Below are positions 30,022-37,624 of a stretch of DNA of 64,000 bases, piece after piece. Under the pieces are notes generated by a model that searched no databases, was not told the DNA's origin, and saw nothing but the letters and a program-made list of their open reading frames with translations. The stretch covers positions 52,005 to 116,004 of the forward strand of contig JAAHGF010000023.1 of NCBI GenBank assembly GCA_010672585.1, written 5' to 3'. Source of the stretch: Okeania sp. SIO1I7. GTDB taxonomy: Bacteria > Cyanobacteriota > Cyanobacteriia > Cyanobacteriales > Microcoleaceae. The first letter of the stretch is position 1. Every line of letters begins with the position of its first letter. Position numbers and translations under genes: made by a program.

Positions 30022-32022
30022 ATGAAAACCTCCCCTAGCCACCACTGGAATCAAGAAAACTTAACCACACTCATTAATGCTACTAACCATATCCGTCAAT
30101 ATCTAGAAAATAAGTCGGAAGATAAAACACTACAACCCCTACCCTCTGACATGATACTACCTAGTTCAGCTTTAGCTAAATTGTGTCACATATTTAGCCT
30201 CACAGAATTTGAGCGGGATATCCTCCTGCTGTGTACCACCCTGGAGATGGAACCCAAGGTTGCTGATTTATGTGCTAAACTCCAAGGAAATCCTCAACTT
30301 AATTATCCTACCCTCGCCCTAGCCTTAACTACTTTTCCTCAAGCTAGTTGGTCTGTACTTTCTCCCCATAATCCATTACAATATTGGCGATTAATAGAAA
30401 TTGGTACGGGATTAACTCTCACCAAAGCTCCTCTGCGCATTGATCCACATATTCTTAGCTATCTCCTAGGAGAAACTACTTTTGACAAACAATTATTGGG
30501 TTTTGTTTATCCTCTTCCTCCTCATCTAGAACAAATTCCTTTAGCTCCCTCTCAAAAAATAATTGTGGAGCAAATAGTGGCGATCTGGTCTGAGCTATCT
30601 TACCCATATCCTACCTTGCAACTCTGTGGTGAAGAATCAACAGCTAAATATGCCATAGCTAAAGCTGTATCTGTTTGCCTCGGTTTGAATTTGCACTTAA
30701 TGTCAGCAACCGTGCTTTCCCAATCTCCCAATGATATTCATCAAATCAAACAACATTGGCAAAGGGAAGCTTTGTTGAATAATAATGTACTACTACTGGA
30801 GTGCGAGAATATATTACCAAATGAGTCTAAACTCGCTTTTCAAATTTCCCAGTTTGCAGAAAGTTTGCCAACTCCTGTAATTATTTTTAGCCAGAAACGA
30901 CTACAAGCTCAACATGGTCACTTTATTACTTTTGATATATCCCAACTCAGCTACCAAGAACAAACAGATATTTGGGCAACCCATCTCGGTACAGATGCAA
31001 ACCAATTCCAAGTCGAGATTAGTAAGTTAGTATCTCAATTTAATCTCAGCAACACAACTATTCAAGCAGTTTGTCAACAATTTAAAATTCAAAATTCAAA
31101 ACTGAAAGCTGAAACTGAAAATTTCTCTGCTCCTTCTCAAGTAGAATTAGACAGTACCTCTTCTGAATTCAACCAAATCTGGAATTTCTGTCGCTCTCAA
31201 GCTCGTCCTCAACTAGAAGGTTTAGCTCAACGCATTCAGACATCCGCAACTTGGGATGATTTAGTTTTGGCCTCACAACAACGTCAGGTGCTGACAGATA
31301 TAGCAACTCATCTGCGACAAAAAGCCAAAGTTTATCAAGAATGGGGTTTTGCCAATAAAGGGTATCGGGGTTTAGGTATCAGCGCTCTGTTTCATGGTGA
31401 AAGTGGAACTGGTAAAACTATGGCAGCAGAGGTATTAGCTAATGAATTTCGTCTGGACCTTTACCGCATAGACCTGAGCGCTGTGGTTAGTAAATATATA
31501 GGGGAAACAGAAAAGAATTTAGAGCGCATATTCCTTGCTGCTGAAACAGGAGGAGTAATTTTACTCTTTGATGAAGCTGATGCTTTATTTGGTAAACGTA
31601 CTGAAGTTCAGGATAGTCGCGATCGCCACGCTAATGTAGAAGTATCTTACTTACTCCAACGGATGGAAGCATATCAGGGTTTAGCTATTTTGACCACAAA
31701 CTTTAAAACCGCCTTAGACTCTGCTTTTCTACGTCGTATCCGGTTTATGGTTGCTTTTTCTTTTCCAGATGCTTCCTCACGAACGAAAATTTGGCAGCGT
31801 ATTTTTCCGCCTCAAACACCAACTCAAGGGTTGGACTACCAATTATTGGGACAACTTAAGGTTACCGGGGGCAATATCCGCAATATTGCTCTAAATTCAG
31901 CTTTTTTCGCTGCCGATCACGATGAACCTGTGATGATGAAACATATCCTTCAAGCTACCCAACAGGAATATTTTAAGTTAAAAAAATTGTTGAGTGATGA
32001 AGAAATAAGAGGGTGGTCTTAA
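30022..32022 (+). CDS. CIS AAA+ ATPase (Afp15-like)
   Basis: 666 residues. The N-terminal ~400 residues are a degenerate AAA-like/winged region (LTEFERDILLLCTTLEMEPK). The C-terminal AAA+ module has Walker A GESGTGKT (~458), Walker B ILLFDEADALFG (~512), sensor-1 ILTTNF (~555), arginine finger LRRIRF (~570) and a sensor-2 region GGNIRNIALNSAF. Contractile injection systems encode such an ATPase next to the tail terminator; in Afp/PVC it assists assembly and is not part of the particle. It opens the plus-strand cluster but is separated from the rest by repeats and a tnpB element. Confidence 0.9.
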   Translation: MKTSPSHHWNQENLTTLINATNHIRQYLENKSEDKTLQPLPSDMILPSSALAKLCHIFSLTEFERDILLLCTTLEMEPKVADLCAKLQGNPQLNYPTLALALTTFPQASWSVLSPHNPLQYWRLIEIGTGLTLTKAPLRIDPHILSYLLGETTFDKQLLGFVYPLPPHLEQIPLAPSQKIIVEQIVAIWSELSYPYPTLQLCGEESTAKYAIAKAVSVCLGLNLHLMSATVLSQSPNDIHQIKQHWQREALLNNNVLLLECENILPNESKLAFQISQFAESLPTPVIIFSQKRLQAQHGHFITFDISQLSYQEQTDIWATHLGTDANQFQVEISKLVSQFNLSNTTIQAVCQQFKIQNSKLKAETENFSAPSQVELDSTSSEFNQIWNFCRSQARPQLEGLAQRIQTSATWDDLVLASQQRQVLTDIATHLRQKAKVYQEWGFANKGYRGLGISALFHGESGTGKTMAAEVLANEFRLDLYRIDLSAVVSKYIGETEKNLERIFLAAETGGVILLFDEADALFGKRTEVQDSRDRHANVEVSYLLQRMEAYQGLAILTTNFKTALDSAFLRRIRFMVAFSFPDASSRTKIWQRIFPPQTPTQGLDYQLLGQLKVTGGNIRNIALNSAFFAADHDEPVMMKHILQATQQEYFKLKKLLSDEEIRGWS

Positions 32023-32023
32023 C

Positions 32024-32057
32024 GAAGTCAGAAGTCAGAAGTCAGAAGTCAGAAGTT
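32024..32057 (+). repeat. GTCAGAA heptamer tandem array
   Basis: Four to five units of AGTCAGA immediately after the ATPase stop codon. Confidence 0.6.
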
Positions 32058-32061
32058 ATTT

Positions 32062-32413
32062 TTTTCATTAATTGATAATTACCTCGGGTTTTAACCGTTA
32101 CGGAATTGAATATAAAGAAATATTATTTCTTCTCTTGGTCGATGGTCGGACAGCGAGGAGACCTCGCCATCTCTCGACCGCTTTTTTCCCCTTAAAAGGG
32201 GAGGCTTCAAGGCGTGAATTATTTAATTATTAATTATTAATTATTAATTATTAATTATTAATGATATCATGTCCGGATAATTAGTGATGAAAAAACTTAT
32301 TATGAGTGCTTAAACAGTAAATCTTTCTATTTTTCCTACTCCCCTACTCCCCTACTCCCCCACTCCCCTACTATTTTAATAATAAGTATTCAACCGGACA
32401 TGATATTATTCGG
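32062..32413 (+). repeat. Dispersed repeat family B, copy 4, carrying a nested element
   Basis: The left end is TTAATTGATAATTACCTC. The middle has GGTCGATGGTCGGACAGCGAG..CTCGCCATCTCTCGACC hairpins and TTTTCCCCTTAAAAGGGGAGG, then CTTCAAGGCGTGAATTATT. ATTAATTATTAA iterations are interrupted by a 143-bp family F element, after which ATTATTCGGTAAC completes the right end. Confidence 0.65.
32264..32406. repeat. MITE-like family F, copy 1
   Basis: Perfect 13-bp inverted ends: ATATCATGTCCGG (32264-32276) and CCGGACATGATAT (32394-32406). The interior has CCCCTACTCC iterations. A second copy with the same ends lies at 61409-61608, and a single end at 29777. It is nested in family B copy 4, so it is younger than that copy. 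Confidence 0.8.
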
Positions 32414-32490
32414 TAACAGGGATTTGAGCAACTCTCCAAAAATATTACGCCTTAAAAGGCGGGGTGGCGCGACCCATTTTATTTTGATAA
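32413..32490 (+). repeat. Dispersed repeat family A, copy 2
   Basis: CAGGGATTTGAGCAACTCTCC, TATTACGCCTTAAAAGGCGGGG and GGCGCGACCCATTTTATTTT match the reverse complement of 112-178. The CCTTAAAAGG core is palindromic. Confidence 0.65.
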
Positions 32491-32574
32491 TCATTTTCTA
32501 TTTGAAAAAAAATTCAAATTATAACAAAATGTGTCTTTTTTCTATCTGAGTAGTTTTTATGTTAATGTAATTTT

Positions 32575-32863
32575 TATGATTAGAGAGTGGGATTGTCCAG
32601 GGTGTGCAGCTCACCATGACCGTGATATAAATGCAAGTATAAACATTTTGCGGATGGGAACCCACGTCGGCGTCAGACGCAAGCGGTCAGACCCCGCGAC
32701 GACGCCAGTTCGCTTGCGGAATGCTGACTCCTGTGAGGGAACGCCCACGCTCGAAGGCTGCGGGAGGAGCAGTGTCAGTCTGTGGAGCGCGCCTTTAGAC
32801 CATCTGAGAATAAATATCGGAAGGCGGGTGCGGCAGAAACAGAAAGTCTCTAACAGTGATGCT
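32575..32863 (+). pseudogene. TnpB C-terminal zinc-ribbon relic
   Basis: A short frame reads [28 protein letters not shown]. That is one half of a TnpB zinc ribbon plus the RuvC-III motif (HDRDINA). It is followed by GC-rich IS-derived sequence and the family E end hairpin at 32864-32909. The first CxxC pair and the whole nuclease core are absent. Confidence 0.7.
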
Positions 32864-32909
32864 AGGGAATCCCGCGCTGTCTCGTAGAGTAGCGTCGGGA
32901 GGATGTCAA
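32864..32909 (+). repeat. IS200/IS605-type end hairpin (family E, copy 2)
   Basis: GGGAATCCCGCGCTGT..AGAGTAGCGTCGGGAGGATGTCAA. Marks the 3' boundary of the tnpB relic just upstream. Confidence 0.65.
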
Positions 32910-33031
32910 CAGGGGGTAAATACAAAAGGTAAAAACTTATCTAAAGTTGATGAAACTTACTCATAACTATAGCTATCAAACTAAAATGAGTAAGTCTATC
33001 CATTGAGTCGTTATCAGCTATAATTTAAGAG

Positions 33032-34252
33032 ATGAAGCTAGTTGAACGTCATGTTATTACCAAATCACATAATTTATGGTTAGAAATTGACCAGAAGGCT
33101 TTTTTGTCAAAAAATCTGTTCAATTTAGCTAATTATTATTATCGCCAATATTTCTTTGAAAACAAAAAGAAATTAAATTTTAATGAACTGTATCACCAGG
33201 TATCTAAAAGTGACGATTATCAAGCTTTACCTACCAAAGTTAGCAAGCAAATAATCAGAAGATTAGACTCAGCTTGGAAAAGTTATTTTTCAGCCTTAAG
33301 AGAGTGGCAAAAACAGCCAAATAAATTTTTAGGGAAACCAAAAATCCCCAAATATAAACATAAGACAAAAGGCCGAAATATTCTTCCTTATCCAAATGAG
33401 TCAATTTACAAAAAAACCTTAAAAAAAGGAATTTGTCATCTGTCGATGAGTGAAATAAAAATACCCACTTCACAGACAGAAATAATAGAAACCAGAATCA
33501 TCCCCAAAAGTAGCTGTTACATAATAGAGATAGTCTATGAAAAACAGGAGGAAATAACAAAAAATCAACAAATAGCAGGAGTAGACTTAGGAGTAAATAA
33601 CTTAATAGCTGTAACGACAAATCAAACAGGAATATCACCTCTATTGATTAAAGGCAGACCATTAAAAGCAATTAACACCTTTTATAATAAACAACGCTCT
33701 TATTTACAATCCCAACTAAAAACCAACCACAATCAAAGTAATTCTCATCGGTTAAAAAAATTAACTCACAAACGAAATAGTCGAGTAGGAAACTATCTGC
33801 ATACAGCAAGTAAAAGAGTAATAGATTGGTGTATCAACCATGAAATAGGAATCTTAATCATTGGGCAGAATCAAAATTGGAAACAAGAAATAAAATTCGG
33901 GAAAAAGAACAATCAACAATTTGTGAACATCCCTCACTATAAGTTAATAGAGATGTTAACATATAAAGCCCAACTAAGAGGAATAAAAGTAATAATAACA
34001 GAAGAATCCTATACATCTCAATCAAGCTGTTTAGATGGGGATGATTTACCAAAATATGGAGAAAAAAAACCGAAGTTTAGTGGAAAAATAGTAACGAGAG
34101 GATTGTATAAAACCAGGGAAAATAAATTATTAAATGCAGATGTAAATGGGTCATTTAATATGATTAAAAAAGTAATTCCTGATGTCTTAGACCAAGGAAT
34201 AAAGGGTTTGCCGTTTAACCCTGTGGTGGTCGAACCACTTGCGTTCAACTAA
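33032..34252 (+). CDS. tnpB: TnpB-family protein with rearranged RuvC site
   Basis: 406 residues. RuvC-I is AGVDLGVNNLIAV (~184). Where most TnpBs have I-V-x-E-D-L, this one reads LIIGQNQNWKQE (~276), with no Glu. ITEESYTSQSSC (~322) follows, and RuvC-III is ADVNGSFNM (~368). The zinc-ribbon cysteines are largely missing. A TnpB subgroup with G-(Y/Q)-N-x-x-W-K-Q and a Glu in the T-E-E-S-Y-T-S block is known and may use a relocated catalytic Glu. No tnpA is nearby, so it is a solo IS605/IS1341-type element. It lies between the CIS ATPase and the DUF4255 gene. Any omega-RNA would be expected from its 3' end (about 34150-34300). Confidence 0.85.
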   Translation: MKLVERHVITKSHNLWLEIDQKAFLSKNLFNLANYYYRQYFFENKKKLNFNELYHQVSKSDDYQALPTKVSKQIIRRLDSAWKSYFSALREWQKQPNKFLGKPKIPKYKHKTKGRNILPYPNESIYKKTLKKGICHLSMSEIKIPTSQTEIIETRIIPKSSCYIIEIVYEKQEEITKNQQIAGVDLGVNNLIAVTTNQTGISPLLIKGRPLKAINTFYNKQRSYLQSQLKTNHNQSNSHRLKKLTHKRNSRVGNYLHTASKRVIDWCINHEIGILIIGQNQNWKQEIKFGKKNNQQFVNIPHYKLIEMLTYKAQLRGIKVIITEESYTSQSSCLDGDDLPKYGEKKPKFSGKIVTRGLYKTRENKLLNADVNGSFNMIKKVIPDVLDQGIKGLPFNPVVVEPLAFN

Positions 34253-34357
34253 ACTTTCAGGCTTTTGATTAAGTTTGAGTAAGTTTAGTTGAGCGGTATT
34301 TTATCTTGAGTAGTTAAAGCGATAGCCATTTGATTTACCATTAACAAGGAACTGCCT

Positions 34358-34942
34358 ATGATCGATTATGTTATGTCCTTTCTCCAGGAGAAACTCAACA
34401 GCTACATCATAGTAAAAATAGGAGACCAGTTGAGCTTTAGTAATAATAAAGCTGTTGTGTTTATCCAAAATCAAAATCTCAAAGATGTGCAGTTACAAGA
34501 AAATACTATTACCACTTTATTAATCAACCTAGAAGAAGAATATACTTTTCGTTCTGGTGCAGCTTATGAAAGGATGCCCAATGGAAGTCGTGTAGATCAA
34601 AAAAACCCTAATATTTATCTCAACTTATATGTTCTTTTTGTCCCATACTTTAATGATTACAACCATTCTTTAAAATTCTTATCCTTAATTATCAAATTTT
34701 TTCAAAGTCATCGGTTGTTCGATCGCCATAATTCTCCAGAACTTGATTCAGAGATTGAAAAATTGACTATGGAATTGGTGAATTTGCCTTTTACCGAACA
34801 AAGAGATGTATGGACAGGTTTGGGGTTACCTTACAGACCTTCTGTGATTTATAAAGTGAGAATGGTTGTCTTTACAGATACGGATACAGTAGAGTCTATC
34901 CCTGATGTAACTACTAAGATAGTCGTTCCTACAAATATGTAA
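34358..34942 (+). CDS. DUF4255 tail-terminator protein (Afp16/Pvc16-like)
   Basis: 194 residues. The N-terminal DUF4255 core starts with a helix (MIDYVMSFLQEKLNSYI) and continues through NPNIYLNLYVLFVPYFNDYN to VWTGLGLPYRPSVIYKVRMV. In Afp/PVC particles this protein caps the far end of the tube and sheath and sets length together with the tape measure. The start follows AAGGA at about 10 bases. First structural gene after the tnpB insertion, 28 bp before the next gene. Confidence 0.85.
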   Translation: MIDYVMSFLQEKLNSYIIVKIGDQLSFSNNKAVVFIQNQNLKDVQLQENTITTLLINLEEEYTFRSGAAYERMPNGSRVDQKNPNIYLNLYVLFVPYFNDYNHSLKFLSLIIKFFQSHRLFDRHNSPELDSEIEKLTMELVNLPFTEQRDVWTGLGLPYRPSVIYKVRMVVFTDTDTVESIPDVTTKIVVPTNM

Positions 34943-34970
34943 TTCTCTAATAACAAGTGAAGTCTAGATT

Positions 34971-35945
34971 ATGATTTATAAAAAACTATTTGAATTGAGT
35001 ATTCTGCACGAGTATTATACTAATGAATTATGTCCAGACTTCATTTTGGAGCCAACGATTGAATGTAGGAAAATATTAAGTGGTCATCGTTTGATTATTA
35101 AGAATAAAGTTAATGGGATAGTGATTATTTCTCCTGTAGATCCAGATGATGAATCTCAACCCCAGATTGAACTTGCTGACAATTTGCGATTCACTTTTCT
35201 GTTAAAACTTCAGAATCAAAAAATTGTTAATTTTACAGAAAGAGATTTTCAAGGTAGTATTTTTTTCAATCTTCAAGAAGAGCAGCTAAAAGATGGTTTA
35301 AAATGCCCTGCTTTTAGTAATAAAAATAGCAATCAACCAGGAGTTGTACAATTAGAAGAAGATACAGTAATATTATATTATCAAGAATTACCAGAATCAG
35401 GAACAGAAGAAAAAATCAAATTATCTTATGAAGACTTACCAGGAGGACAAATTGTTTGGGGCATCGTAATTATTGAGAATAACTCTTCCATGGCTGTAGA
35501 TTTGAACCAAAGCAGTGATTATCAAATCACCTTTGAGGCCAAAGAACAAAAGTGGCGTTATTATTTAATAACTAATTCCCCAATGAATGAATTATTGATA
35601 CAAGATCAACAAGAGAATATAATTTTTTCTGACTTAGAGGAAGTTGCAGAAGACGACCCAATATTTGATACTCTCGATCAGCAATTTCCAGATCCAAAAA
35701 GTAAAAAATATTTCTCTGAATCTACATCAACAATTCTTTGTCAGGAAGAGGGAATAAACAATATTCAACTTTTAAAAAATAGTAGTATATGGATAGAACA
35801 TTTACCTAATCCACCCAATCATAATATAATTAAAGTATCTGGTTTGACCAGTCAAGAGATAATTCAATATCAAGTAATTAATCTACTCACAGACAGCCAA
35901 GAACTGAAAACTAAGAAAATACAGAAAACACAAAACAAAGGATAG
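34971..35945 (+). CDS. Unknown protein between terminator and sheath genes
   Basis: 324 residues, acidic, mostly beta-strand by appearance, no signal peptide or membrane helix. It begins MIYKKLFELSILHEYYTNEL; the central part has repeated V-x-I..E-x-x-I strands (DLPGGQIVWGIVIIENNSSM). It lies 4 bp before the first sheath gene and 28 bp after DUF4255, so it is certainly in the CIS operon. It matches no Afp/PVC core component I can name; conserved accessory proteins of this kind occur in cyanobacterial CIS clusters. A decoration, assembly or anchoring role is possible but unproven. Confidence 0.6.
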   Translation: MIYKKLFELSILHEYYTNELCPDFILEPTIECRKILSGHRLIIKNKVNGIVIISPVDPDDESQPQIELADNLRFTFLLKLQNQKIVNFTERDFQGSIFFNLQEEQLKDGLKCPAFSNKNSNQPGVVQLEEDTVILYYQELPESGTEEKIKLSYEDLPGGQIVWGIVIIENNSSMAVDLNQSSDYQITFEAKEQKWRYYLITNSPMNELLIQDQQENIIFSDLEEVAEDDPIFDTLDQQFPDPKSKKYFSESTSTILCQEEGINNIQLLKNSSIWIEHLPNPPNHNIIKVSGLTSQEIIQYQVINLLTDSQELKTKKIQKTQNKG

Positions 35946-35949
35946 AACT

Positions 35950-37293
35950 ATGGTCAACTATAAAACTCCCAATGTTTATATCGAGGAAATTTCTAAATTG
36001 CCTCCTTCAGTTGCAGGTGTTTCTACAGGAATTCCTGCTTTTATTGGTTACACAGAAAAGGCTGAAGATAATGGTGAAGATTTAACAAATGTACCAACTC
36101 GAATTACTTCACTTCTGGAATATGAAACTTTCTTTGGACTTGCTAAAGCCACTGAAATTGAAGTTACAACCGATGGTGATGAAATAACCAATATAGTTAT
36201 TACAGAACCCATATTTTTAATGTATTATGCCTTGCAGATGTTTTTTAATAACGGTGGGGGCGCTTGTTATATTGTTTCGGTTGGTCCATATACATCTGAT
36301 GATTCAAAAGACCCAGCTCTATTTACAGATGGTTTAGCAGCTCTAAAGAAAGAAGACGAACCTACTTTAATATTGCTTAGTGATGCTGTTAATTTAGATA
36401 CGACCAGTGATTATTACGGCCTTTGTGTGGAAGCTTTGGCACAATGTAATACATTACAGGATAGGTTTGCTGTCTTTGATGTTGTTCAGGAAGATTCAGA
36501 TCCTATTACAGATGCTGCAGCTTTCCGAAGTGCAGTTAGTTCAGAATACCTAAACTATGGCGCTGCCTACTACCCCTACTTGCAAACATCACTGAACTAT
36601 TATTATACCGATGATTCTGTAACTGTTGACGTGACTGGAACATTAGGTGAGATTAAAGATACCCAAGGCGCTCTCTACAACGCAATTAAATCAGAAATAT
36701 CTAAGAAGCGAATCATCTTACCTCCTAGCTCTGCCATAGCAGGAGTTTATGCCAGGGTAGACCGAGACCGAGGGGTGTGGAAAGCACCCGCTAATGTCAG
36801 TTTAGCATCAGTCACAGTTCCCACAGTCAAAATTACCAACGAAGACCAAGAAGACCTCAATGTTGATACGATCGCAGGTAAATCTATCAATGCTATTCGT
36901 TATTTTACAGGTAAAGGAGTCCTAGTTTGGGGAGCAAGAACATTAGCAGGTAACGACAACGAATGGCGTTATGTACCAGTGCGCCGACTATTCATTTACG
37001 TCGAAGAGTCAGTGCAACAGGCCACAGAATTTGCGATTTTTGAACCTAATGTCAGTGTGACATGGCTCAAAGTCAAGTCAATGATAGAAAGTTTCTTAGA
37101 GGGGTTATGGCGACAAGGAGCATTAGCAGGTAGCACTGCAGAACAAGCATTCTTTGTGAATGTGGGACTAGGTGTAACTATGACATCACAGGACATCCTG
37201 GAAGGACGAATGAATGTAGAAATAGGTTTAGCAGCAGTACGTCCAGCAGAATTTATTATTCTGAAGTTCTCCCATAAATTACAGGAAGCATAA
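35950..37293 (+). CDS. CIS sheath protein 1 (no insert)
   Basis: 447 residues, standard Afp2/Pvc2-type length. The N-terminal signature is YKTPNVYIEEISKLPPSVAG and IPAFIGYTEKA. The middle has FFNNGGGACYIVSVG, DEPTLILLSDA and YPYLQTSLNYYYTDDS. The C-terminal core has WRQGALAGSTAEQAFFVNVG and PAEFIILKFSHKL, where inter-subunit strands form in contractile sheaths. It is the shortest of four paralogues and lacks the module array found after YTDDS in the others. The ATG is 4 bp after the previous stop, with AAAGGAT upstream. Confidence 0.95.
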   Translation: MVNYKTPNVYIEEISKLPPSVAGVSTGIPAFIGYTEKAEDNGEDLTNVPTRITSLLEYETFFGLAKATEIEVTTDGDEITNIVITEPIFLMYYALQMFFNNGGGACYIVSVGPYTSDDSKDPALFTDGLAALKKEDEPTLILLSDAVNLDTTSDYYGLCVEALAQCNTLQDRFAVFDVVQEDSDPITDAAAFRSAVSSEYLNYGAAYYPYLQTSLNYYYTDDSVTVDVTGTLGEIKDTQGALYNAIKSEISKKRIILPPSSAIAGVYARVDRDRGVWKAPANVSLASVTVPTVKITNEDQEDLNVDTIAGKSINAIRYFTGKGVLVWGARTLAGNDNEWRYVPVRRLFIYVEESVQQATEFAIFEPNVSVTWLKVKSMIESFLEGLWRQGALAGSTAEQAFFVNVGLGVTMTSQDILEGRMNVEIGLAAVRPAEFIILKFSHKLQEA

Positions 37294-37624
37294 TTTCAGT
37301 TATTAGTCATCAGTATAACGGTTTTCACCCTGGTGAAGGTAATCAACGATCCCCCTAAATCCCCCTTAAGAAGGGGGACTTCCAGTTCCCCCCTTTTCAA
37401 GGGGGGTTAGGGGGGTCTCCAGCAGTATACCTCACCCTTAGTGAGAAATGCTATATATCCAGAAATTAACTGGTGACTGGGAATGCAGAATATAGCTTTT
37501 TTATCCCTTTAAAAGGATAGGCTGGAAACCTTTTTCTTGTCTAAAAATTTATCGTTAGAGTGAGTAGATAATATCCACTTAAATTCTCTCAAGTATCTCT
37601 AAAGCAAAAACTCAGGAATTAATT
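37294..37624. repeat. Intergenic region with a long CCCCCTAAAT palindrome
   Basis: 37347-37419 is a near-perfect inverted repeat: GATCCCCCTAAATCCCCCTT .. AAGGGGGGTTAGGGGGGTC, with an inner AAGGGGGACT..AGTTCCCCCCTT stem. This is a common cyanobacterial intergenic palindrome. 37490-37530 has a partial family B core (TATCCCTTTAAAAGGATAGGC). It might attenuate transcription between sheath genes 1 and 2. Confidence 0.6.
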
